This document shows positions 45,293 through 54,293 of a stretch of 64,000 nt of DNA, piece after piece (the first letter of the stretch is position 1; every line of letters starts with the position of its first letter). The DNA lies in NCBI RefSeq assembly GCF_012922555.1, contig NZ_WIPK01000003.1:62001-126000 (forward strand), read 5' to 3'. Source of the stretch: Paraclostridium dentum (GTDB lineage: Bacteria; Bacillota; Clostridia; Peptostreptococcales; Peptostreptococcaceae). The translations under genes and the position numbers were made by a program. The notes under the pieces are model-generated. The model searched no databases. It had not been told where the DNA came from and was given only the letters and a program-made list of their open reading frames with translations.

Positions 45293-46051
45293 ATGGAAGA
45301 GAAAATACTTAGACGTTTGGTAATTAAACCATTTCATATAAATAATGTTGAATTCAATGAAAAGTTCTCAATAAAAAAAGGTACACTATCCATAAACAAT
45401 GACTACATAAATGAAATTAAAAATTCACATGAATTAATAACAGACATAAAATTAGATATAATCAAACCAGGAGATTATAACAAGGAAATTAATACTATCA
45501 TGGATATAATCCCTATATCTACTAAAGTTTTAGGTAGATTAGGTGAAGGAATAACACACACTTTAACAGGTGTTTATGTTATGCTTACTGGTGTTGATGA
45601 AGATGGAAGACAAATGCATGAATTTGGATCTTCAGAAGGTATACTTTCTGAGCAAATGGTGTTTGGAAGATATGGTACTCCATCTACTAATGATTACATA
45701 ATTCATTTTGATGTTACAGTTAAAGGTGGGTTGCCATATGAGAGAAAACTTCCGATGATGACATTTAAGGCATGTGATACTTTTATACAAGGTATAAGAA
45801 ATGTTTTAAAACAGCAAGACGGAAGAGATGCTACAGAAATTCGTGAATATTTTGACAAAATTAGACCTGACGCTAAAAAAGTTGTAATAGTAAAACAAAT
45901 AGCAGGTCAGGGTGCAATGTATGACAATCAATTATTTTCTCATGAACCAAGTGGTTTAGAGGGAGGTACATCCATTATTGATATGGGAAATGTACCGATG
46001 ATAATATCACCTAATGAATACAGAGATGGCGCCTTGAGAGCTATGACTTAA
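45293..46051 (+). CDS. prdD: PrdD, homologue of the PrdA N-terminal chain
   Basis: 252 residues that align with PrdA residues from about 165 to 421: FHINNVEFNEKFSIKKGTL corresponds to FKIEKVVFAEETKIDGTTL, GEGITHTLTGVYVMLTGVDE to GEGVTRVIDGVIMMVTGTDE. It ends at GALRAMT, exactly where PrdA (GIHALT) would be cleaved. It lacks the PrdA N-terminal domain and linker. Role not established; perhaps a scaffold or regulatory subunit. AAAGGTG precedes the ATG. Confidence 0.93.
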   Translation: MEEKILRRLVIKPFHINNVEFNEKFSIKKGTLSINNDYINEIKNSHELITDIKLDIIKPGDYNKEINTIMDIIPISTKVLGRLGEGITHTLTGVYVMLTGVDEDGRQMHEFGSSEGILSEQMVFGRYGTPSTNDYIIHFDVTVKGGLPYERKLPMMTFKACDTFIQGIRNVLKQQDGRDATEIREYFDKIRPDAKKVVIVKQIAGQGAMYDNQLFSHEPSGLEGGTSIIDMGNVPMIISPNEYRDGALRAMT

Positions 46052-46063
46052 TGAGGTGAGATA

Positions 46064-46540
46064 ATGGGTATAGGACCATCAACTAAAGAAACATCATTAC
46101 ATCACTTTAGAGATCCGCTTCTTGATATAGTTAGTAATGACAAAGACATAGATCTTCTGGGGATAGTAGTAGTAGGAACACCTCAGGACAACAAAGAAAA
46201 AGAATTTGTTGGACAAAGAACAGCTGCATGGCTAGAAGCTATGAGAGCAGATGGTGTTATAATTTCATGTGATGGGTGGGGAAACTCACACGTAGATTAT
46301 GCTAATACTATTGAAGAAATAGGAAAAAGAGAGATCCCGGTAGTTGGACTTACATTTAATGGAACACAAGCTAAGTTTGTAGTTACAAATAAATATATGG
46401 ACACAATAGTAGATTTTAATAAATCAGACAAGGGGATAGAAACAGAAGTTGTCGGAGAGAACACTGTAAGCGAGTTAGACGCAAAAAAATCATTAGCCTT
46501 ATTAAAATTAAAAATGCAAAGAAATAATAAAAAAAAATAA
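46064..46540 (+). CDS. prdE: PrdE, homologue of the PrdA C-terminal chain
   Basis: 158 residues colinear with the 23 kDa PrdA chain: MGIGPSTKETSLHHFRDPL corresponds to CIGPASKENSRHYWREPL and GWGNSHVDYANTIEEIGKR to GFGNNHIDFASHIEQIGKR. The pyruvoyl-forming Cys is replaced by Met-Gly, so no pyruvoyl group can form. Starts 12 nt after prdD with GAGGTGAG as Shine-Dalgarno. PrdD and PrdE together are thus a non-catalytic, pre-split PrdA. Confidence 0.93.
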   Translation: MGIGPSTKETSLHHFRDPLLDIVSNDKDIDLLGIVVVGTPQDNKEKEFVGQRTAAWLEAMRADGVIISCDGWGNSHVDYANTIEEIGKREIPVVGLTFNGTQAKFVVTNKYMDTIVDFNKSDKGIETEVVGENTVSELDAKKSLALLKLKMQRNNKKK

Positions 46541-46559
46541 TAATATAGGGGGCCGTAAA

Positions 46560-47567
46560 ATGAAATTTTCAAGAAGTATACAAGCGATAGATTCTCATAC
46601 AATGGGAGAACCAACAAGAATAGTAACAGGTGGAATACCTAATATAAAAGGAAAGACTATGGCTGAGAAAAAAGCGTTTTTAGAAAATAATCTAGACCAC
46701 TTAAGAACAGCTATAATGTTAGAGCCAAGAGGACATAATGATATGTTCGGTTCTATAATAACTCAACCTTGCAACGATGAAGCAGATTTCGGAATAATCT
46801 TCATGGATGGTGGAGGATACCTAAACATGTGTGGACATGGTTCAATAGGAGCTGTAACAGCTGCAATTGAAACTGGTATGGTAGAAATGAAAGAGCCTAC
46901 AACTCATGTAGTTATGGATACTCCAGCAGGAATAGTAAGAGCAGATGCTAAAGTTGAAAACGGAAGAGTTCAAGAAGTTTCTATAGTAAACGTACCTGCA
47001 TTCTTATACAAAAAAGATGTACAAATAGAAATGCCTGAAATCGGAACTGTAACTTTCGATATATCTTTCGGAGGAAGTTTCTTTGCTATAGTTAAAGCTA
47101 GTGAGTTAGGGTTAAAAGTTGAGCCAAAGAATGCTCAAAAACTAACTGAAATAGGTTTAAAAATGAGAGATATAATAAACGAAACTATAGAAATACAACA
47201 TCCAGAGTTATCTCATATAAAAACTGTTGACTTAGTTGAAATATATGACGATCCAACTCATCCAGAAGCTACTTACAAAAACGTAGTTATATTTGGACAA
47301 GGACAAGTAGATAGATCTCCATGTGGAACAGGAACAAGTGCTAAGCTTGCAACTTTATACTCTAAAGGAGAATTAAAAGAAGGCGAATTATTCGTATATG
47401 AAAGTATATTAGGAACTCTATTCAAAGGAAGAATAGTTGGTGTTGATAAAGTAGCTGATTATGAAGCAATAATACCTGAAATAACAGGAGCTGCGTATAT
47501 AACAGGATTCAACCATTTCGTAATAGATGATAATGATCCAGTAAAATATGGATTTATACTAAAGTAA
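46560..47567 (+). CDS. prdF: Proline racemase
   Basis: Converts L-proline to D-proline, the substrate of the reductase. 335 residues with both catalytic cysteines: Cys91 in NMCGHGSIG and Cys255 in SPCGTGTSA, plus the conserved TMGEPTRIVTGG start. GGGGGC lies just before the ATG, 19 nt after prdE. Last gene of the prd operon. Confidence 0.97.
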   Translation: MKFSRSIQAIDSHTMGEPTRIVTGGIPNIKGKTMAEKKAFLENNLDHLRTAIMLEPRGHNDMFGSIITQPCNDEADFGIIFMDGGGYLNMCGHGSIGAVTAAIETGMVEMKEPTTHVVMDTPAGIVRADAKVENGRVQEVSIVNVPAFLYKKDVQIEMPEIGTVTFDISFGGSFFAIVKASELGLKVEPKNAQKLTEIGLKMRDIINETIEIQHPELSHIKTVDLVEIYDDPTHPEATYKNVVIFGQGQVDRSPCGTGTSAKLATLYSKGELKEGELFVYESILGTLFKGRIVGVDKVADYEAIIPEITGAAYITGFNHFVIDDNDPVKYGFILK

Positions 47568-47593
47568 GAAAATAACTGTATAAATTCTAATTA

Positions 47594-47633
47594 AAATATG
47601 ATTAAATACTACTAGTAGTATTTAATCATATTT
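47594..47633 (+). terminator. Large perfect palindrome ending the prd operon
   Basis: A 40-bp perfect palindrome (arms AAATATGATTAAATACTACT and complement) 26 nt after the prdF stop. Only T3 ends the right arm, so it may terminate weakly or be a protein-binding site for the next gene. Confidence 0.65.
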
Positions 47634-47680
47634 CTATGTAAGACACTTTTTAGTAAAATCATTAGGAGGAATTATTTGAG

Positions 47681-48553
47681 ATGTTAAATTTAGTAAGAGT
47701 ATTATTAGCAGCTTTTGTTTCATTATTCGGTTTTAACTTCATCAAGGACTTATCAAAAGCTAAAGCATCTAACGGGTTTGAAGATGTACCAGCTTGGAAG
47801 CCTTTAGCAACAGGTTTTGTAACTGACTTCTTCGATACTTTAGGAATAGGTTCATTTGCGCCAACAGTAGCAATGATGAATGCTCTAAAAATTAATATAC
47901 CTGACAAGTTAATACCAGGTACGCTAAACGTATGTCATACAATACCAGTTGTATTTGAAGCGTTTATATTTACGACAGTTATAAAGGTTGATTCAATAAC
48001 TTTAATAAGTTTATTAGGAGCAGCAGTTGTAGGATCTTATGTAGGTGCAGGAATTATATCTAAGATGGATGAAAGAAAAATCCAAATAGTTATGGGATTC
48101 GCACTAGTTGTAACAGCTATATTAATGTTATTAGCTCAATTAGGATTAATGCCTGGTGGAGGAAATGCAACAGGATTAACTGGAGCTAAACTTGTTATAG
48201 GGGTAGTAGGTAACTTTATATTAGGAGCATTAATGACTGCTGGAGTTGGACTATATTCTCCTTGTATGGCAATGGTCTATTTCTTAGGAATGTCACCAAC
48301 TGTAGCATTCCCTATTATGATGGGATCTTGCGCTCTATTAATGCCAACAGCAAGTGTTAAATTTATAAAAGAAGGAACATATGCTAAGAAAACTTCTCTA
48401 TTTATAACAATAGGTGGAGTTATAGGGGTATTTATAGCAGCTAACTTTGTTAGCTCAATGCCTATGGATATATTAAGATGGGTAGTAATAATTGTAATAG
48501 CATATACTTCAGTAACTATGTTAAAAAAAGCATTTGCTAAGCAAACAGCTTAA
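47681..48553 (+). CDS. TauE/SafE (TSUP) family permease
   Basis: 290 residues with eight or so hydrophobic helices in two halves, each with a TSUP motif (FVTDFFDTLGIGSFAPTVAM and ALMTAGVGLYSPCMAMVYFLGMSPTVAFPI). The family exports or imports small organic or sulfur-containing anions. Standing between the prd and cds loci, it could move a fermentation product or a sulfur compound; no substrate can be read from the sequence. AGGAGG lies upstream of the ATG. Own terminator follows. Confidence 0.9.
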   Translation: MLNLVRVLLAAFVSLFGFNFIKDLSKAKASNGFEDVPAWKPLATGFVTDFFDTLGIGSFAPTVAMMNALKINIPDKLIPGTLNVCHTIPVVFEAFIFTTVIKVDSITLISLLGAAVVGSYVGAGIISKMDERKIQIVMGFALVVTAILMLLAQLGLMPGGGNATGLTGAKLVIGVVGNFILGALMTAGVGLYSPCMAMVYFLGMSPTVAFPIMMGSCALLMPTASVKFIKEGTYAKKTSLFITIGGVIGVFIAANFVSSMPMDILRWVVIIVIAYTSVTMLKKAFAKQTA

Positions 48554-48571
48554 TAAATTAATGAGATAAGA

Positions 48572-48606
48572 CTATACCGTATTTAAAAATACGGTATATT
48601 TTTTAT
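48572..48606 (+). terminator. Terminator after the TSUP gene
   Basis: TATACCGTATT with complementary AATACGGTATA around a 5-nt loop, then T6. Confidence 0.88.
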
Positions 48607-48734
48607 TTTTTGAAATTTAAAGCTTTTAATCAAATTTATTTTATTAAAGGTGTAATAAAAATGGCCATGCAGAAATATATTTATTATATAGATTTTAAGA
48701 TAAAATATGGTTTAACAATTGTGGGGGGAATAAA

Positions 48735-49370
48735 ATGATAAATTTAAAAGAAGATACTAACATAGTAAATTTAAGAGGAGAACTTGAAGAGGAATTGACA
48801 TTTAGCCATGAAATATTTGGGGAAAAATTTTATAGTGCAAGGATAAAAATACATAGATTAAGCGATACATATGATGTTTTACCTATAACTATATCAGAAA
48901 GATTATTAGAAGAAGTAAATTTAAATGAAAATAACTTAGTTGACCTAGTTGGCCAGTTAAGATCTTATAATAAAAATATAGATAATAAAAATAAATTAGT
49001 TCTCACTGTATTTGCAAGAGAAATAAAAGTTGTTGATGGAGAAGCTAAAGATCCAAACAATATTTTCCTTGATGGATATATATGTAAAGATCCAATATAC
49101 AGAAAAACTCCATTAGGAAGAGAAATAGCAGACTTACTAGTTGCTATAAATAGACCATATAATAAATCTGATTACATACCATCTATAGTATGGGGTAGAA
49201 ATGCTAAATTTGCAAAAAATTTAAAAGTTGGAGATAGAATCCAAATGTGGGGTAGAGTGCAAAGTAGAGACTACGAAAAGAAACTTGAAAATGGAGAAAT
49301 AGAGAAAAGAGTTGCATATGAAGTCTCTATTTCTAAAATAAAAAAATTGGATGAAAATAATATAAATTAA
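48735..49370 (+). CDS. SSB-like single-stranded nucleic-acid-binding protein
   Basis: 211 residues that look like two OB folds. The second half resembles bacterial SSB: NNIFLDGYICKDPIYRKTPLGREIADLLVAINRPY, then PSIVWGRNAKFAKNLKVGDRIQMWGRVQSRDY. The first half (7-100) is a degenerate equivalent. It lacks the acidic DDDIPF-type SSB tail, so it is not the main replicative SSB. GGGGGG lies about 6 nt before the ATG. Physiological role unknown. Confidence 0.82.
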   Translation: MINLKEDTNIVNLRGELEEELTFSHEIFGEKFYSARIKIHRLSDTYDVLPITISERLLEEVNLNENNLVDLVGQLRSYNKNIDNKNKLVLTVFAREIKVVDGEAKDPNNIFLDGYICKDPIYRKTPLGREIADLLVAINRPYNKSDYIPSIVWGRNAKFAKNLKVGDRIQMWGRVQSRDYEKKLENGEIEKRVAYEVSISKIKKLDENNIN

Positions 49371-49509
49371 CATAGAAAGTCAAGGAAAACATTATTAAAA
49401 AAATAATTTTAAAATACTTCAAAATGGTTATTGAATAGTTGCTTGGGATTTATTATAATCTATTCTATGATGTAAAAAATGATAATAAATCCAAAAGAGG
49501 GGGAGCACT

Positions 49510-50073
49510 GTGAAAAGCGTAGTACAATGGAGTTATGAAGCAAATTATTTTGCACAGGATACCGTAGAAGATATATTAAATGTAATTAAATATGAAATGG
49601 GAGAAAGAATCCTATTGGTAGGAAATATAGGTACCCTAGGCAAGAGGTTAAGGATGCTTGGAGCCAATGTAACTATACTTGAAGATAGTGCATACCAAGA
49701 TATCTGCTATTCATTAATTCATAATGAAAACTGCAGTGTTGTTAAAGGTTGTTTAGAATTATTACCATTTGAAGATGGATTTTTCGATAAAGTAATAGTA
49801 CTAAATCAATTTAATTACACTCATAACCAAAAGAAAGCATTGAAAGAAATTTATAGAGTGTTAAAATTAAGAGGAGAGGTTGTATTACAAGACTCTAATC
49901 TACACAAATTTAAAGTAAAACTTAAAAAGTTTAAGCATAGAGTATGTGGAGAACGTATAAAATACTACTACCCACATGAACTTATAAAGACATTAGAACA
50001 TTCAAAATTTAAAGGAATATTAGAAAATAAAGACTGTGAAAAGTATATTTATATAGGAATGAAGAATGATTAA
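49510..50073 (+). CDS. Class I SAM-dependent methyltransferase-like protein
   Basis: 187 residues. A Rossmann-like core with ILLVGNIGTLGKRLRMLGANVTILE (motif I, lacking the usual GxGxG), GCLELLPFEDGFFDKVIVLN (motif II/IV) and LKEIYRVLKLRGEVVLQD. This is the UbiE/Methyltransf_11 pattern. Substrate unknown. The loss of glycines in motif I leaves SAM binding uncertain. GTG start with GGGGGAG about 5 nt upstream. Confidence 0.78.
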   Translation: MKSVVQWSYEANYFAQDTVEDILNVIKYEMGERILLVGNIGTLGKRLRMLGANVTILEDSAYQDICYSLIHNENCSVVKGCLELLPFEDGFFDKVIVLNQFNYTHNQKKALKEIYRVLKLRGEVVLQDSNLHKFKVKLKKFKHRVCGERIKYYYPHELIKTLEHSKFKGILENKDCEKYIYIGMKND

Positions 50074-50102
50074 AAAGACTGGGGTTAAACCTAGTCTTTT
50101 CT
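50074..50102 (+). terminator. Terminator after the methyltransferase gene
   Basis: AAAAGACTGGGG with loop and ACCTAGTCTTTT (one mismatch in the stem), directly after the stop codon. Confidence 0.75.
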
Positions 50103-50118
50103 TGTAGGAGGAAATTTT

Positions 50119-50268
50119 ATGAAAATACATTATAATGTGATAATTATCTGTATGTTGTTTGTAATCTTAGTATCAATACAGTATACTTTAAATAAAATAT
50201 ACAAAACTCTCAATGAAATTAAAGTACTTATGTACAAAGATAAACTAAGGGATGGGAAGTATGATTAA
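50119..50268 (+). CDS. Small membrane protein upstream of cdsR
   Basis: A 49-residue bitopic protein: one hydrophobic helix at about 6-22 ([15 protein letters not shown]) and a charged cytoplasmic tail. AGGAGG lies 7 nt before the ATG. The last 8 nt overlap the cdsR start, which implies translational coupling. Unrecognised family; a sensor or regulator acting with CdsR is only a guess. Confidence 0.65.
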   Translation: MKIHYNVIIICMLFVILVSIQYTLNKIYKTLNEIKVLMYKDKLRDGKYD

Positions 50269-52036
50269 TTTAAACTTTATAAGAAAAGATATACAAAACA
50301 TAGCGGAAGCTATATCGTCTGTTTTAGAAATTGATGTAACAATAGTAGATTCGAGTTTAGTTAGAATAGCGGGTACCGGAACTTATTTTCATAAAATAGG
50401 ACAACAATTAGAAGAATACTCAGCATTTAAATATTCTTTAACTACTAAAAAAGAATTAATAATAGAAGATCCAAAGAGTAATGAGATATGCAATGAATGT
50501 TATACTCGTGAAGTTTGTAAAGAGTTTGCGGAGGTATGCTGTCCTATAGTATATGATGATAAGTCTTATGGTGTAATTGGACTTATAGCTTTTACTAAAG
50601 AGCAAGCCGATGTAATTAAATTTAGAAAAGATGATTTAATGAACTTCTTGCATAAAATGGCAGATTTAATATCAAGTAAGTTAAAAGCAGAAATAAAAAC
50701 TTATGAGGTAGAGTTAGAAAAGAAAAAGCTAAAAACATTATTAGATAATATGGATAAAGCAGTTGTGTCATTAGATAAAGACGCGAATATAGAAAAGTAC
50801 AATTTGAAATTCAAAGAAATTTTTGAAGTTAAAGGCAATATAATAGGAAGCTTTATAGGCGATGTATTAAACTTTGCGAAAGACAACAATTTCAATAATA
50901 TAAATAATGATAAATCTTGTAGCTTTACATATAGAGGAGCAAAGAAGGAATTTAAAGGGATATATAATATAAAGCCGATTATTTTAAATGAAGAATTAAA
51001 AGGATATGTATTGGATTTTATAGATAAAGTAGATGCTATAAAAAACTATAACAAGATAAGTAATGATCATAAGATATATTTAGAAAATATAATAGGAAGT
51101 AGCTATGCTATAAATAAATCAAAAGAAGAAGCGTTGATGGCATCTAAAACTAATTCTACAGTTTTAATAACTGGAGAGAGTGGTACAGGAAAAGAATTAT
51201 TTGCAAGAGCTATACATAATCACAGTTGTAGAGCAGGAAATCCTTTTATAGCTATAAACTGTGCAGCTATTCCAGATAACTTACTAGAAAGTGAATTATT
51301 TGGATATGAAGAAGGTGCATTTACAGGAGCTAAAAAAGGTGGAAGTTTAGGTAAATTTGAATTAGCTGATAAAGGTAGTATTTTCCTTGATGAAATAGGT
51401 GATATGAGCTTACATTTACAAGCAAAATTACTTAGAGTATTACAAGAAAAAGAAGTTGATAAAATAGGGGCTAAACACAATGTATCGATTGATGTAAGAA
51501 TAATAGCGGCTACTAATAAAGACTTAGAGCATATGGTCAGAAAAGGCACATTTAGAGAGGATTTATACTATCGACTAAATGTTATACCTGTAGTTCTTCC
51601 AACTTTAAGACAAAGAAAAAATGATATACACTTACTAATTGAATATATGATGAAAGAATATTCTAATAAGCTAGATAAAAATGTACAAGATATAGATTTA
51701 CAAGCATTAGAATATTTATGTGAATATAGTTGGCCAGGAAACATTAGAGAACTACAAAATGTTATAGAATATAGTGTTAATAGATGCGAAGGTAAGATTA
51801 TAACATTAGATAATTTACCTAACAGAATAAAACGTGCAAATTCAAATGAAGATCAAATTATAGAGTCTAATGAAAACATAAAAACTTTAGACGAGCTTGA
51901 AAAGAAAGAAATAATAAAAGCATTAGAAAAATATAAAGATTATAAAAAAGATAAGGATTTAGCTGCAAAAGCTTTAGGGATATCTAGAGCTACCTTATAT
52001 AGAAAAATAGAAAGATATAAAATAGTCTCAAAATGA
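50261..52036 (+). CDS. cdsR: Sigma-54-dependent regulator of cysteine catabolism (CdsR)
   Basis: About 591 residues: N-terminal sensory domain with a cysteine cluster (C-x2-C-x5-C-x6-CC, within [13 protein letters not shown]...VCCPIV), a PAS-like segment (about 175-265), AAA+ activator domain (Walker [15 protein letters not shown], Walker [10 protein letters not shown]) and Fis-type HTH at the end ([18 protein letters not shown]). It precedes cdsB and its -24/-12 promoter, as in C. difficile where CdsR activates cysteine desulfidase. ATG at 50261 follows a GGGATGGGA; another ATG at 50252 is inside that tract. Confidence 0.9.
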   Translation: MINLNFIRKDIQNIAEAISSVLEIDVTIVDSSLVRIAGTGTYFHKIGQQLEEYSAFKYSLTTKKELIIEDPKSNEICNECYTREVCKEFAEVCCPIVYDDKSYGVIGLIAFTKEQADVIKFRKDDLMNFLHKMADLISSKLKAEIKTYEVELEKKKLKTLLDNMDKAVVSLDKDANIEKYNLKFKEIFEVKGNIIGSFIGDVLNFAKDNNFNNINNDKSCSFTYRGAKKEFKGIYNIKPIILNEELKGYVLDFIDKVDAIKNYNKISNDHKIYLENIIGSSYAINKSKEEALMASKTNSTVLITGESGTGKELFARAIHNHSCRAGNPFIAINCAAIPDNLLESELFGYEEGAFTGAKKGGSLGKFELADKGSIFLDEIGDMSLHLQAKLLRVLQEKEVDKIGAKHNVSIDVRIIAATNKDLEHMVRKGTFREDLYYRLNVIPVVLPTLRQRKNDIHLLIEYMMKEYSNKLDKNVQDIDLQALEYLCEYSWPGNIRELQNVIEYSVNRCEGKIITLDNLPNRIKRANSNEDQIIESNENIKTLDELEKKEIIKALEKYKDYKKDKDLAAKALGISRATLYRKIERYKIVSK

Positions 52037-52068
52037 TACTTAATATCATTTTGAGACTATTTTTTTTC
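52021..52068 (+). terminator. Terminator overlapping the end of cdsR
   Basis: A stem of up to 18 bp (AATAGTCTCAAAATGATA with its complement, 4-nt loop) followed by T8. The cdsR stop lies within the 5' arm. Confidence 0.9.
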
Positions 52069-52148
52069 GAAATGAGATTAGAATGATAAAAAATTATTTT
52101 TATAAATTATAAATAAAGCGATTTCAAGGGTTTGAAAAATAATAAAAG

Positions 52149-52165
52149 TTGGCATAGTTCTTGCT
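52149..52165 (+). promoter_or_regulatory. Sigma-54 (-24/-12) promoter of cdsB
   Basis: TTGGCAT-agttc-TTGCT agrees with the consensus at every position but the C of GGCAC. It lies 46 bp before the cdsB start, the same distance as for prdC. Confidence 0.92.
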
Positions 52166-52210
52166 TTATAAATAAGACATAAATATTATAGCTATCAGGA
52201 GGAAAACACA

Positions 52211-53512
52211 ATGAAAAATTTACAAACAAAATTAGTTAATATATTAAATGCAGAAGTTAAACCAGCTTTAGGGTGTACAGAACCAGTAGCAGTAGCATTA
52301 GCTTGTGCTAAAGCAAAAGAAACTTTAGGTGAAGAAGTAGTAAAATGTACAATAGGTCTTAGCCCTAACGTATACAAAAACGGTATGTGTGTAGGTATAC
52401 CAGGAACTGAAAGATTAGGATTAAAAATATCTGCAGCAATGGGACTTATAGGTGGAAAATCAGAAAACGGATTAAGAGTTTTAGAAACATTAACAAAAGA
52501 AGATGTTAAAGTTGCAGAAGACTTCATGGATAACAACGATATAAACATATCACCAATAGATACAGAAGAAAAAGTTTATATAGAAGTTGAATTAGAAGGT
52601 AAAAACAACACTGCTAAAGTTGTTATAAGAACTAAGCATGACAACATAGTATTTGTTGAAAAAAATGAAGATGTATTAGTAAGTGAAGAAGTAGTTGAAG
52701 TTGCAACTACAGCAGAACCTAAAGAAAATATATTAGATACTATAACAATAAAAGAAATAGTAGAAGCTATGGAAACTGTAGATTTTGAAGACATAAAATT
52801 CTTATTAGATGGAATAACTATGAATGAAGAGATAGCTAAGTACGGATTAAATGAAAAAGTAGGAGTAGGTGTAGGGTTCGGTATAAAGAAATCTATTGAA
52901 TCAGGATTATTAGGTGATGACTTAATGAACTACACAATGATGATAACAGCAGCTGCATCTGATGCAAGAATGGCTGGAGTTAAATTACCAGTTATGAGTT
53001 CTAACGGAAGTGGAAACCACGGTATAACTGCTATACTTCCAATAGTTGCATACAACGATAAATTCCCTCAAAGCGAAGATAAATTAGCTAGATCATTAGC
53101 AATATCTCACTTATTAACTGCATACGTTAAAAACTACACAGGAAGATTATCTGCAGTATGTGGATGTGGAGTTGCAGCAAGTATAGGAGCTACATCAGGA
53201 TTATCTTGGTTAATGGGTTGTAATGAAACTCAAATAGAAGGTGCTATAGAAAATATGGTAGCTAACTTAAGTGGTATGATATGTGATGGAGCTAAGGCTG
53301 GATGTGCATTAAAACTTGCATCAGCAGCATCAGCAGCAGTACAAAGTGCTATAATAGCTAAACAAGACTGTATAGTACCTCCAATGAACGGAATAGTAGG
53401 AACTGGAGCAGAGCAAAGTATACAAAACTTAGGAAGAGTAAGTGATAAGGGAATGACTACAACTGATAAGGTTATAATAAGAGTAATGGACGACATGAAC
53501 AAAGCTAACTAA
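52211..53512 (+). CDS. cdsB: L-cysteine desulfidase (UPF0597/SdaA-alpha-like)
   Basis: Degrades L-cysteine to pyruvate, sulfide and ammonia with an [4Fe-4S] cluster. 433 residues with EVKPALGCTEPVAVALA at the N-terminus, SNGSGNHGITA in the middle, and cysteines CGCGVAA, MGC and MICDGAKAGCALK that may bind the cluster. UPF0597 (YhaM-type) proteins and the serine dehydratase alpha family share this layout. AGGAGG precedes the ATG. Controlled by CdsR and sigma-54. Confidence 0.93.
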   Translation: MKNLQTKLVNILNAEVKPALGCTEPVAVALACAKAKETLGEEVVKCTIGLSPNVYKNGMCVGIPGTERLGLKISAAMGLIGGKSENGLRVLETLTKEDVKVAEDFMDNNDINISPIDTEEKVYIEVELEGKNNTAKVVIRTKHDNIVFVEKNEDVLVSEEVVEVATTAEPKENILDTITIKEIVEAMETVDFEDIKFLLDGITMNEEIAKYGLNEKVGVGVGFGIKKSIESGLLGDDLMNYTMMITAAASDARMAGVKLPVMSSNGSGNHGITAILPIVAYNDKFPQSEDKLARSLAISHLLTAYVKNYTGRLSAVCGCGVAASIGATSGLSWLMGCNETQIEGAIENMVANLSGMICDGAKAGCALKLASAASAAVQSAIIAKQDCIVPPMNGIVGTGAEQSIQNLGRVSDKGMTTTDKVIIRVMDDMNKAN

Positions 53513-53536
53513 TATTGTATTTACCCCGTTGCAAAA

Positions 53537-53566
53537 TTGGTAAATCTCCTATAAAATAGATATACT
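53537..53566 (+). promoter_or_regulatory. Possible promoter of hpt
   Basis: TTGGTA (53537-53542) and TATACT (53561-53566), 18-bp spacer, 22 bp before the hpt start. A weaker alternative is TTGCAA at 53529 with TAAAAT at 53552. Confidence 0.35.
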
Positions 53567-53588
53567 ATAACATTTCGGAGGTTGTAAC

Positions 53589-54128
53589 ATGGATATAGAA
53601 ACTAAAAAATGGGAAGTATTATGCTCAGAAGAACAAATACAAGAAAGATTAAAAGAATTAGGAGCACAAATATCTAAGGATTATGAAGGAAAGAAATTAA
53701 TGGTAATATCACTATTAAAAGGAAGCTTCATATTCTGCGCAGATTTAGTAAGAAACATAACAGTACCTGTTAAAATCGGATTTATGACTACTTCAAGCTA
53801 CGGGCATGGAGAAAGCAGTACTGGTCAAGTTAACATGGTAGCAGATATAAGTGATGATATAGAAGGATATGATGTTTTAGTTGTAGATGATATAACAGAT
53901 ACAGCTCTTACAATGAACTTTGTTATGGGGCACCTAAAAACTAAGAACCCTGCTAGTATAAAATGTTGTGTTCTTTTAGATAAACCAAGTAGAAGAAAAG
54001 TGGAATTAGTTCCTAACTACTGTGGATTTGAAATAGAAGATAAATTTGTTGTAGGATACGGATTAAACTTCGGAGACTACTACAGAAACATACCTTACGT
54101 ATTTAACGTTACTGACGAAGATAGATAA
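53589..54128 (+). CDS. hpt: Hypoxanthine phosphoribosyltransferase
   Basis: Purine salvage: hypoxanthine or guanine plus PRPP to IMP or GMP. 179 residues with the PRPP-binding motif VLVVDDITDTALT, the N-terminal SLLKGSFIF loop and VGYGLNFGDYYRNIPYV at the end, a standard HPRT. CGGAGG lies 8 nt before the ATG. Single gene with a terminator. Confidence 0.96.
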   Translation: MDIETKKWEVLCSEEQIQERLKELGAQISKDYEGKKLMVISLLKGSFIFCADLVRNITVPVKIGFMTTSSYGHGESSTGQVNMVADISDDIEGYDVLVVDDITDTALTMNFVMGHLKTKNPASIKCCVLLDKPSRRKVELVPNYCGFEIEDKFVVGYGLNFGDYYRNIPYVFNVTDEDR

Positions 54129-54132
54129 TAAA

Positions 54133-54162
54133 AAGATTGGGATTTTCCCAATCTTTTTTTAC
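54133..54162 (+). terminator. Terminator after hpt
   Basis: AAAGATTGGGA-ttt-TCCCAATCTTT with T7. Confidence 0.9.
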
Positions 54163-54293
54163 GCTTAAATAAATTATATTAAACAAGGCATTAATAACAA
54201 TAGTTTTAAAAAAGTTAGGCACTAATAGCAATACAAAGCGCATATATATTGGGTATAATAAAAACATATAAATTGATAATAAAGGAGATTTGT

